A stretch of DNA of 64,000 bases, taken from Actinacidiphila rubida (GTDB lineage Bacteria > Actinomycetota > Actinomycetes > Streptomycetales > Streptomycetaceae). The position numbers were made by a program, and so were the translations under genes. The notes under the pieces are model-generated. The model had not been told where the DNA came from and did no database searches. It was given only the letters and a program-made list of their open reading frames with translations. Position 1 is the first letter of the stretch; every line of letters begins with the position of its first letter. Below, in pieces: positions 17,300 to 23,977 of this stretch. The stretch is taken from contig NZ_FODD01000034.1 of assembly GCF_900110255.1 (NCBI RefSeq), positions 1 to 64,000 of the forward strand, in the 5' to 3' direction.

Positions 17300-17743
17300 C
17301 TAGCTCCCTCGGTATACGGAGTAGCCGAACGGGTTGAGCAGCAGCGGCACGTGGTAGTGCTCGCCCGGCGTGACGGCGAAGACGACCGCCACTTCGGGGA
17401 AGAACACCGCGGTGCCGCCGTCCCTTGGGCGGGGGGCGTCCTGCTGGGCCTCGGCTTGGTGGGTGAGGTACGGCTCGACGGCGAAGTCCAGCCGGGCGTG
17501 CGTGGTGTCTTCCGGCGGGGCGGGCAGGTCCTTGCAGCGGCCGTCGGCGTCGGTGGCCGACGTGCCGTGCGCCGCCCAGGGGGTGCCGGCCCCGGCGCGG
17601 ACCGACAGGGTGACCGCGACGCCCGCCGCGGGCCGGCCGCGGCTGGTGTCGAGGATGTGGGTGGACACGGACGCGGTGTGCGGCGGGTGCGCGGGCGCGG
17701 CGTCCGCGCGGGCGGTGTCCTCGGGCTGGGGCGCGGCGGTCAT
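17300..17743 (-). CDS. uraH: 5-hydroxyisourate hydrolase (transthyretin-like)
   Basis: 147 residues. Signature VSTHILDTSRGRPAAGV near the N-terminus (after about 25 disordered residues) and the diagnostic C-terminal tetrapeptide YRGS. EHYHVPLLLNPFGYSVYRGS carries the catalytic His and the closing strand. It hydrolyses 5-hydroxyisourate to OHCU. Start ATG overlaps the uraD stop (ATGA), indicating translational coupling. Confidence 0.95.
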   Translation of the reverse strand: MTAAPQPEDTARADAAPAHPPHTASVSTHILDTSRGRPAAGVAVTLSVRAGAGTPWAAHGTSATDADGRCKDLPAPPEDTTHARLDFAVEPYLTHQAEAQQDAPRPRDGGTAVFFPEVAVVFAVTPGEHYHVPLLLNPFGYSVYRGS

Positions 17744-18249
17744 GCGGGGTCCTCCTCGGGCGCGGCGAGCCGGGTGAGCCGGATCCGGTTGATCTTTCCC
17801 AGTTCGGTGCGGACGATCTCGCGCTCGGTGTCCGGGGTGTTGCCGATCCGCTCCTTGAGCGCGGCGAGCATCTGCGCGCCGGTGCGCCCGGTGGCGCAGA
17901 TGAGGAAGACGTGCCCGTGGGCGTCCTGGTACGCGAGGTTGAGCCGCAGCAGTTCCTCGCGCTCGGTGTCCGCCACGCCGCGCTGTTCGCGGGCCGAGGT
18001 GGGGTCGCCGGGCTGGGGGCGGCCGATCGGGGGGTGTCCGGCCATGGCCTCGCCGAGGTCGTCGGCGGTGAGGGCGGCCATGGCGGTGTCGCTCGCCGCG
18101 AGCAGGTCGTCGAGGCGGGCGTAGGGCCGGCCCGCGGCCACCGCCGCGCCCCAGGCCGCGCTGCCGCACACGTCGTGCAGGAGGGCGGTGGCCTCGGGAG
18201 CGGTGGCGGCGTTGAGCCGGGACAGTCCCGGCGGTGCGCTGGAAGTCAC
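17740..18249 (-). CDS. uraD: OHCU decarboxylase
   Basis: 169 residues. Motifs GHPPIGRPQPGDPTSAREQRG and GHVFLICATGRTGAQML mark 2-oxo-4-hydroxy-4-carboxy-5-ureidoimidazoline decarboxylase, whose His in GHPPIG is catalytic; it produces (S)-allantoin. The GTG at 18249 is taken as the start: homology begins there, no ribosome binding site precedes it, and a -10 box (TACGTT on the minus strand) lies just 6 bases upstream, so the message is probably leaderless. Confidence 0.9.
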   Translation of the reverse strand: MTSSAPPGLSRLNAATAPEATALLHDVCGSAAWGAAVAAGRPYARLDDLLAASDTAMAALTADDLGEAMAGHPPIGRPQPGDPTSAREQRGVADTEREELLRLNLAYQDAHGHVFLICATGRTGAQMLAALKERIGNTPDTEREIVRTELGKINRIRLTRLAAPEEDPA

Positions 18250-18255
18250 ACCGGC

Positions 18256-18296
18256 AACGTAGGAGCCGCCGCCGCGCAACGTCAACAGTTTGTTGA
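18256..18296 (-). promoter_or_regulatory. uraD operon promoter with palindromic operator
   Basis: On the minus strand TTGACG (18280-18285) and TACGTT (18256-18261) are separated by 18 bases. The -35 box is overlapped by a perfect inverted repeat, TCAACA-GTT-TGTTGA (18282-18296), a likely operator. The next gene upstream encodes a helix-turn-helix regulator, a candidate to bind here. Confidence 0.65.
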
Positions 18297-18399
18297 AAAA
18301 ACGTGGCCGGAGGGAATCCTCTGAACGTCGCACGGGGAGGCGGCCCCCGCCGCCGTCCGGGGCACGGCGGGGCCGCCGTGGCGCCGCCGCGGGCTCCGG

Positions 18400-18867
18400 T
18401 CACCGCTCGTCGCGAGCGGCGTTCTCCCTGTTCAGGTAGTTGTAGACGGTGAAGCGGCTGACGCCGAGCGCGGACGCGACGGTCTCCACGCCGTGCCGCA
18501 CGGAGAACGCGCCGCGCTCCTCCAGGATGCGCACCACGTTCTGCTTCTCTTTGCGGCCGAGCTGGGCGAGCGGGCCGTGGCGGCGCTCCATGTCGGCGAG
18601 GATGTGGTCGAGCGAGTCGGCCAGGTGGGGCAGGCGTACCGCCACGACGGGCTCCCCTTCCCAGTCGAGCACCACGTCGTCGCCGCGGGCCTCGGCGGGC
18701 GCCACCAGCTCGGCGCCGATCGCGTCCGCGAGCGGCCGCACCGCGTCGGTGAACGGGTGCCGGGCCGGGGCCGCGGGGCCGCCGCGGGCGCCGCGCCCCC
18801 CGGCGGCGGACGCGGAGCCGGAACCGGCGGCGGACGCGGCGGCGGGCCCGGAGGGGGAACCGGTCAT
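18400..18867 (-). CDS. Helix-turn-helix transcriptional regulator (DauR/YheO-like HTH)
   Basis: 155 residues. An Ala/Gly-rich N-terminus (about 40 residues) precedes a short sensory stretch and a C-terminal helix-turn-helix: LGRKEKQNVVRILEERGAFS, then VETVASALGVSRFTVYNYLN. This HTH resembles that of YheO/DauR-type regulators, although the usual PAS-like sensor is shortened. Given its place upstream of uraD, it probably regulates purine breakdown. Start overlaps the stop of the preceding 87-residue gene. Confidence 0.8.
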   Translation of the reverse strand: MTGSPSGPAAASAAGSGSASAAGGRGARGGPAAPARHPFTDAVRPLADAIGAELVAPAEARGDDVVLDWEGEPVVAVRLPHLADSLDHILADMERRHGPLAQLGRKEKQNVVRILEERGAFSVRHGVETVASALGVSRFTVYNYLNRENAARDER

Positions 18868-19127
18868 GCGAGCCCCTCGCCGTCCCGCTCGGGCAGCGCG
18901 TTGACCTGGAGGGACACCCGGGTGGCGCCCGCGGCGAGCGAGCGCCGCAGCACCTCGGCGACGGCGTCGACCACGGCGTCCACCGACCCCTCGGCGGTGT
19001 TGCCGAACGGGCCGACGTCCACCGCCTCGAGGGCGCCGCTCTCCACGACCTCGCGGGCGGCCAGGGCGTGCTCCGGCGGCTCCTCCAGGTCGAACGGCTC
19101 GGTCGTGAATTCCAGCCTCAGTCTCAC
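18864..19127 (-). CDS. Small conserved protein, unknown function
   Basis: 87 residues: a strand MRLRLEFTTEPFDL, a helix PPEHALAAREVVESG, then VDVGPFGNTAEGSVDAVVDAVAEVLR and a last strand ATRVSLQVNAL. The beta-alpha-beta pattern suggests a small ferredoxin-like fold. Translationally coupled (ATGA) to the downstream regulator gene, so probably part of the same control unit. No function assigned. Confidence 0.65.
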   Translation of the reverse strand: MRLRLEFTTEPFDLEEPPEHALAAREVVESGALEAVDVGPFGNTAEGSVDAVVDAVAEVLRRSLAAGATRVSLQVNALPERDGEGLA

Positions 19128-19174
19128 CAGGGCCCCCAGGCCGGGCTGCGTGCGGGGCAGCCGGCGACTCGCTC

Positions 19175-20509
19175 TCAGCCCTCCACCGCGGAGGGCGTCT
19201 GAGAGGCGACCTTAACCGACCCGGCGGGAGCCGCAAGGTGGGTGAGAGCGGCCGCGGACAGGGCCCGGACGCCGGTGCGCAGGGTGAGCCCGACGTGCGG
19301 CCGGAACCGCGGGGAGTGGTTGCCCGGCACGGCCGCGAGACGCTCGGCGGCGGTGGCACCGGCCGCCGCCCACTGCTCGGGTCCCACCGCGCCGAGCATC
19401 CAGTAGCAGGTCCTGATCCCGGCGACGCCGTGCAGGTCGCGGCCGGCCGGTCCGAGCAGCGGGAAGTCCTCGGTCGCGGTGGACGGCTGCCAGCGGGCGA
19501 CGCGGCCGGCGCCGAACGCGTCCTCGTGGGCGCGGCGCACGGCCGTCGCCGCCTCGGGGTCGTTGACGGTCGTGCCCGAGCGGTTGACCACCCGGATCCC
19601 GGGTGCGCGTCCGGAGCCGGACGCGGCCGCCTCGGCGTGCACGATGCGGTGCACCGCGGCGAGCGCACGGTCCAGCGTCTCCGGGGCGAACGCCCGCAGC
19701 GTCACCTCCAGTTCGGCCCGGTCCGGGATGACGTTGCCGGCGCCGCCGGCGTGCAGCCTGCCGACGGTGAGCACCAGCGGCTCGCCGGGGCCGGTCTCCC
19801 GCGACACCACGGTCTGCAGCCGCAGCACCAGCGCGGCCGCGGCGACCACGGGGTCGACGGCCAGCTGCGGGGCGCCGGCGTGTCCGCCGCGGCCGTGCAG
19901 CACCACCTCGACGGTGGCGCCGGCCGCGAGCACGGGGCCGTCGCCATGGGCGACCATCCCGGCCGGGAGCGGCACGGTGTGCTGGGCCAGCACCACGCCG
20001 GGCGCCGGAAAGCGCCGGTACAGGCCGTCGGCGAGCATGGCGGCCGCGCCGGTCAGCGTCTCCTCGGCGGGCTGGCCGACCACGACCAGCGTGCCGCTCC
20101 AGCCCGAGGCGGTGCGGGACAGCAGCGCGGCGGCGCCGGACAGGCAGGCCAGGTGCATGTCGTGGCCGCAGGCGTGCATCACCGGCCGCGGCGCGGTGAC
20201 GGCGCTGGCGTACGGCAGACCGGTGTCCTCCCGGACGGGCAGCGCGTCGAGTTCGGCGCGCAGCAGCACGACGGGCCCCGGGCCGTTGCGCAGCACGCCG
20301 ACGACGCCGTGCCCGCCGACCCCGCGGGTCACCTCGTAACCGTCGGACGCCAGCCGCTCCGCGAACCGGCCGGCGGTGCGCGCCTCGACGCCGGACAGCT
20401 CGGGGTGGCGGTGGACGTCGAGGTAGAGCTCGGCGGCCGGACCGAGGACGTCGGCCAGGCCGGGGAGTTCGGCCGACGACGGGGTGGTGGTGCCGGGTTC
20501 GGCGGTCAA
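19175..20509 (-). CDS. M20-family metallo-amidohydrolase/peptidase
   Basis: 444 residues. Metal-ligand motifs HACGHDMHLA, AEETLTGAAAM and HGRGGHAG with a lid domain place it in the M20D amidohydrolase group (IAA-amino acid hydrolase and hippurate hydrolase relatives). The start is a TTG at 20509 with GGAGGG 4 bases upstream. It is divergent from the RiPP precursor gene, sharing a 320-base promoter region. It could be a tailoring or resistance peptidase of the cluster, or part of the neighbouring ureide metabolism. Confidence 0.8.
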   Translation of the reverse strand: MTAEPGTTTPSSAELPGLADVLGPAAELYLDVHRHPELSGVEARTAGRFAERLASDGYEVTRGVGGHGVVGVLRNGPGPVVLLRAELDALPVREDTGLPYASAVTAPRPVMHACGHDMHLACLSGAAALLSRTASGWSGTLVVVGQPAEETLTGAAAMLADGLYRRFPAPGVVLAQHTVPLPAGMVAHGDGPVLAAGATVEVVLHGRGGHAGAPQLAVDPVVAAAALVLRLQTVVSRETGPGEPLVLTVGRLHAGGAGNVIPDRAELEVTLRAFAPETLDRALAAVHRIVHAEAAASGSGRAPGIRVVNRSGTTVNDPEAATAVRRAHEDAFGAGRVARWQPSTATEDFPLLGPAGRDLHGVAGIRTCYWMLGAVGPEQWAAAGATAAERLAAVPGNHSPRFRPHVGLTLRTGVRALSAAALTHLAAPAGSVKVASQTPSAVEG

Positions 20510-20567
20510 CGGGCCCTCCGGTGCGGTCGGTTCGGAGCGGGGCTGCGGTACGGGGGACGGCGCGCGA

Positions 20568-20687
20568 TGCGGTGGCGGAAGGGGCGACGGTGCGCGGTGC
20601 GGTGGCGGAAGGGGCGACGGTGCGCGGTGCGGTGGCGGAAGGGGCGACGGTGCGCGGTGCGGTGGCGGAAGGGGGAACGGTGCGCGG
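20568..20687. repeat. Four 30-bp tandem repeats in divergent promoter region
   Basis: Four consecutive 30-base units containing GCGGTGGCGGAAGGGGCGAC; the first three are identical and the fourth has GGGGGAAC in place of GGGGCGAC. They lie between the M20 gene and the precursor promoter. Read as protein they would give a ten-residue repeat, but no start or family supports translation. Confidence 0.85.
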
Positions 20688-20737
20688 CGTGGGGGCCGGA
20701 GGGCCGGCCGGGGAGTGCGAGCGGAACGGTGCGGACG

Positions 20738-20782
20738 TGACAGCGGGATGACAGCGGATGTGCCAGTGGACGCGCGTAGAAA
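20738..20782 (+). promoter_or_regulatory. Precursor promoter with SARP-type direct repeats
   Basis: TGACAGCGG occurs at 20738 and 20749, exactly 11 bases apart, and a third degenerate copy TGCCAGTGG lies at 20761. It ends 7 bases before a -10-like TAGAAA at 20777. Direct repeats of one-helical-turn spacing ending about 8 bases from the -10 box are the known architecture for SARP activators. A SARP gene is part of the same cluster (36699-38123). Confidence 0.7.
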
Positions 20783-20832
20783 AGGGTGCGCAGCCCGGAC
20801 CGGGCCGCGTTCCCTGCCGGAAAGGGGTCACC

Positions 20833-21018
20833 ATGGCCGACATCAAGACCACCGCGCCGCTCGCCTCCCTCGCCCAGGAGATCCTGGAGCTGGAGTCCGA
20901 GACCTTCGAGATCACCGACTACTCCGACGCGAGCGAGGTCATGCTCGGCTCGTCGACCAGCTGCTCCAGCACGAGCACCTGCTCCAGCACCACCAGCACC
21001 ACCAGCTGCACCGCCTGA
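20833..21018 (+). CDS. RiPP precursor peptide, thiopeptide/LAP type
   Basis: 61 residues from an ATG at 20833 with AAAGGGG 5 bases upstream. The leader (about residues 1-39) is acidic and helical, LAQEILELESETFEITDYSD, with a FEITD stretch typical of recognition by RRE domains. The C-terminal 22 residues (40-61) are only Ser (10), Thr (8), Cys (3, at 44, 50, 59) and a final Ala. Cys and some Ser/Thr are expected to become thiazoles or (methyl)oxazoles; other Ser/Thr dehydrate. The pattern resembles the thiazolylpeptide-type precursor family. Exact leader cleavage site unknown; after LG39 is plausible. Confidence 0.9.
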   Translation: MADIKTTAPLASLAQEILELESETFEITDYSDASEVMLGSSTSCSSTSTCSSTTSTTSCTA

Positions 21019-21036
21019 TCCCAGGATCGGCCGTCC

Positions 21037-21072
21037 GGGCCCGTGGCCTCGCCCTCGCGAGGCCACGGGCCC
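21037..21072. terminator. Precursor terminator hairpin
   Basis: A perfect 15-bp stem with 6-base loop, GGGCCCGTGGCCTCG at 21037 pairing with CGAGGCCACGGGCCC ending at 21072, 18 bases after the precursor stop. Strong enough to end the short precursor transcript. Confidence 0.8.
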
Positions 21073-21093
21073 TTCGCCGTGCGCGCGCCGGGC

Positions 21094-21133
21094 ACCGTGC
21101 CCGCGGCGGCGAGAAGGCCGCCGCGGGCACGGT
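21094..21133. terminator. Second terminator hairpin, probably for the leftward operon
   Basis: A perfect 17-bp stem with loop GAGAAG (ACCGTGCCCGCGGCGGC paired with GCCGCCGCGGGCACGGT). It lies between the precursor terminator and the stop of the last gene of the minus-strand operon. Two strong hairpins thus insulate the convergent units. Confidence 0.8.
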
Positions 21134-21182
21134 CCCTGCGCGGCCGCACCGGGGAGAGCCCCGGGGCGGGCCGCGGGGACGG

Positions 21183-23225
21183 TCACGGGAACGGGTGCGG
21201 GACCCGGCGCAGGTCCTCCTCGCGCAGGTCGCGGTCGCGCAGACCGCCGCGCCGCTGGGCGGTCAGCAACCGGGGCATGGTCAGGGCGCGTTGGCGGGCC
21301 CAGCCGAAGTCGATCGGCAGCAGCCCCGGCACGATGGTGCACACCGTGTGCAGGCCGGCCGCCCGCTGCTCGGGGGCGGTCTGGTCGACGACGATGACGT
21401 CGAAGCCGGCGTCCGCCAGCTCTCCGGTGAGCCACCGCACGTCCTCGCGCAGGTCGGTGCCGCGTGGCCGGTCCCGTTCCCAGGAGGCGTAGGCGTCGGC
21501 GAGAGTGCGCACGGCGGGCGGCTCCAGGTAGCCGCGGACGTGGGCGGCCATCTCCGGCAGCCCGAACAGGGCCGCGTGGTCGGGGAGTCGGCGCACCAGG
21601 CTGAAATCCTGCGCCATGGCGGCGAGTTCGGCGGGACGTTCGGCGACCTGGCGGGGCAGGTGCGGCAGATAGGTCAGGATCTCCGACACCGCCGACTCCA
21701 CGGCCGTCTCCGGGTCCAGGGCGGCGCCGGCCGCGAACGCCAGCGTGCCGGGCCCACCGTCGCGGCGCACCGCCAGGCCCGTGGCGACCGGCACCGGCAG
21801 GTCGATGCGGTTGTCGTAGACGTGCACGTCGTAGCCGCACAGTGCGGCGCGGTCGGTCATCGCGCGGATGACGGGGCTGCCGCAGGAGGCCAGGTCGATC
21901 TCGTCGAGCGGGGCGTCGCCGTACCAGGCGAGCAGGAAGGCGTCGCGCTCGACGAGTTCGAGCAGGCCGAAGAGGACGGCCTCCTCCAGGCAGCTGCCGG
22001 TGGCGCAGCCGTTGGAGCACTCGAAGACGAAGTGGTCGGCGTCGGTGCCGGCGCTGTAGTAGACCAGCCGGGCGGGGACGAGCACGGGGCGGCCGTCGCG
22101 CAGCGAGTGCCCGCGGACCCAGGGAATCGGGCGCGCGGGGTCGAACGGCGCGATCATCGGGTCGTCGCGATACGTCTCGGGCGCGTACAGGCCGCAGGTG
22201 CGCGGGTCGAGGGCGCGGTCGCCGAGGTCGTCGTAGGAGGCGGTGACGATGCCGCCGAGGTGCCGGCGGTGGGTGCCGGCGTACCGCTCCAGGCCTTCCA
22301 GGAAGGCGAGTTCGCGGCTGGCGGCGAACGAGTTGGCCTGCCCGCTCCAGGTCACGTCGGTCAGTCCGGCGTAGCCGCGCATGAAGACGGTGCCGGCGAC
22401 GGGCGCGGTGGTCGGCGAGGTGACGTCGTTCCAGGTGCCGGCGCCGAGCACCCCGCACACCGGATTGGCGAGGGCGGCCGTGGGCAGCGCGTAGTCCGAG
22501 GGCGCCCGCAGCCGGTAGCGGTCCGGCGCCGTCTTGGGGCGGGGGGACAGCGTGAACGGCGTCTCGCCGGTGAGCGCGCCGGGCACGTCGGGCCCGTGCG
22601 ACCCGTCCGCCCCGTCCGAGCCGTCCGACCCGTCATGGTTGCCGCACAGCGGCTCGGGCAGCAGCGGCACGGTGTGCACCAGGCCGCTCTCCAGGTCGTA
22701 GCGGGTGACGCGGGCATGGCCGTCGGCCGCCGGGGTGCCGCCGCGTCGCATCGCCCACGCGTACAGCGCCGCCACGGCGTCGACAGCGTGGGCGGGCAGC
22801 ACGGGCCAGGTGCCGGCGGGGGTCGGCGGGCGGCCGGTCTCCAGCGCCTCGCGTTCGGTGCGGGTGCGCAGCCGCTGCCAGCGGACGCCGAGGCATCCGC
22901 CGCACGCGGTGCCGGGCGCACCCGGTGCGCCGGGGTCGCCCCAGGGCCCGATGAGGACGGACTCGGCCGTCAGGTGGACGGTGGCCGCGGCCCGGTGCCG
23001 GGCGCGCTCGGGAGGTTCGGGACGGAGCACGTCGCGGGCGCCCAGGACGGCGACGGCCGGGGCGGGCAGTCCGGCCGCGGCGGCCGGGCCGGCGAGGACG
23101 CGTTCCAGGTGGCGCCCGGCGCGCTCCAGCGGGGAGTCCCCCGCCGGGTCCGGGGACGCCTCCGCGCCGGGGGCGTCCTGCGATCGGCCCGCGCCCGTGG
23201 CGCGTTCGGCGGTGTCGAGGGTCAT
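21183..23225 (-). CDS. YcaO-domain azoline-forming protein, second copy
   Basis: 680 residues. The N-terminal about 220 residues resemble the ThiF-derived docking part of TOMM cyclodehydratases (LIGPWGDPGAP, CGGC). The YcaO domain follows, with ATP-binding motifs RELAFLEGLERYAG, ECSNGCATGSCLEEAV and LELVERDAFLLAW. It ends in PHPFP, the PxPxP tail needed for cyclodehydration. It phosphorylates the peptide backbone to close azolines from Cys/Ser/Thr. The second zinc CxxC present in its paralogue is here CGNH, so metal binding may differ. Last gene of the operon; its start overlaps the permease stop. Confidence 0.9.
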   Translation of the reverse strand: MTLDTAERATGAGRSQDAPGAEASPDPAGDSPLERAGRHLERVLAGPAAAAGLPAPAVAVLGARDVLRPEPPERARHRAAATVHLTAESVLIGPWGDPGAPGAPGTACGGCLGVRWQRLRTRTEREALETGRPPTPAGTWPVLPAHAVDAVAALYAWAMRRGGTPAADGHARVTRYDLESGLVHTVPLLPEPLCGNHDGSDGSDGADGSHGPDVPGALTGETPFTLSPRPKTAPDRYRLRAPSDYALPTAALANPVCGVLGAGTWNDVTSPTTAPVAGTVFMRGYAGLTDVTWSGQANSFAASRELAFLEGLERYAGTHRRHLGGIVTASYDDLGDRALDPRTCGLYAPETYRDDPMIAPFDPARPIPWVRGHSLRDGRPVLVPARLVYYSAGTDADHFVFECSNGCATGSCLEEAVLFGLLELVERDAFLLAWYGDAPLDEIDLASCGSPVIRAMTDRAALCGYDVHVYDNRIDLPVPVATGLAVRRDGGPGTLAFAAGAALDPETAVESAVSEILTYLPHLPRQVAERPAELAAMAQDFSLVRRLPDHAALFGLPEMAAHVRGYLEPPAVRTLADAYASWERDRPRGTDLREDVRWLTGELADAGFDVIVVDQTAPEQRAAGLHTVCTIVPGLLPIDFGWARQRALTMPRLLTAQRRGGLRDRDLREEDLRRVPHPFP

Positions 23226-23977
23226 GTCCGGTTGCTCCAGCGGAAGGTGCGGGCGGCGATGAGGCCGAACAGGGCGGTGAACGCGGCGAGGCCCAGGCAG
23301 TCCAGGGCCAGCGGACCCGGATCGCCGCGCCCGGCGAGGACGTTGGTCAGGCCGTGGTCGAGGTAGCGCAGCGGCAGCACCCAGGAGGCGTCCTGGATCC
23401 AGCCCGGCAGCAGGTCCGCCGGGTAGAACGCGCCGGACAGGAACGCCATCGGCACCATCACGCAGTTGGCGATCGCGGCGACCGCCTCAGGGGTGTCGGC
23501 CAGGCTGCCGACCACCAGGCCGATGGAGAGGAACGCGGCGACGCCGAGCACCAGCAGCGGCAGCGCGTACGGCCATTCGCCAGACAGGTGCAGCCCGAAC
23601 ACCGGCAGCAGCGCGACCGCGGTGAACAGCACGGCCTGGGCGAGACCCACGCAGACCGCGACGACGAACCGCGAGCCGAGCACCGTGAACAGGGGCGTCG
23701 GGGTGCGCCACACCAGCCGCAGGATGTCGTCGCGCCGCCAGTGCATCAGCGCGAACGCGGGCCCGAACAGCGCGGCGTTGCCGACGCCCCACGCCAGCAC
23801 CCCGGGCGCCACGTAGTTGATGTACGGCAGGCCGCCGTTGACGTTCTGGCCGCGGAAGAGGAGCCCGAACACCAGCAGGAACACCAGCGGGAAGGCGAAC
23901 GTGAAGAAGACCGTGGTCTTGTCGCGCACGGACGCCAGGGTGGCGGCCCTGGTCAGCGCGGCGTAGGCGGTGCTCAT
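23222..23977 (-). CDS. ABC-2 type transporter permease
   Basis: 251 residues with six predicted membrane helices, including TVFFTFAFPLVFLLVFGLLF, VAVCVGLAQAVLFTAVALLP and a SGAFYPADLLPGWIQ loop typical of ABC-2 permeases. It pairs with the ATPase domain encoded just upstream (ATGA overlap) and probably exports the mature peptide, giving self-protection. Confidence 0.9.
   Translation of the reverse strand: MSTAYAALTRAATLASVRDKTTVFFTFAFPLVFLLVFGLLFRGQNVNGGLPYINYVAPGVLAWGVGNAALFGPAFALMHWRRDDILRLVWRTPTPLFTVLGSRFVVAVCVGLAQAVLFTAVALLPVFGLHLSGEWPYALPLLVLGVAAFLSIGLVVGSLADTPEAVAAIANCVMVPMAFLSGAFYPADLLPGWIQDASWVLPLRYLDHGLTNVLAGRGDPGPLALDCLGLAAFTALFGLIAARTFRWSNRT

Noticed and set aside
20568..20687. 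CRISPR-like array
   Set aside because: Units are directly adjacent with no unique spacers; it is a simple tandem repeat.
20758..20832. 25-residue N-terminal extension of the precursor (from 20758)
   Set aside because: It would overlap the predicted -10 box and is Pro/Arg-rich, unlike the acidic leader; the ATG at 20833 has a good ribosome binding site.
20484..23366. 960-residue open frame on the plus strand across the precursor and YcaO region
   Set aside because: Antisense shadow of the M20, precursor and YcaO genes; Gly/Arg-rich composition and no family resemblance.
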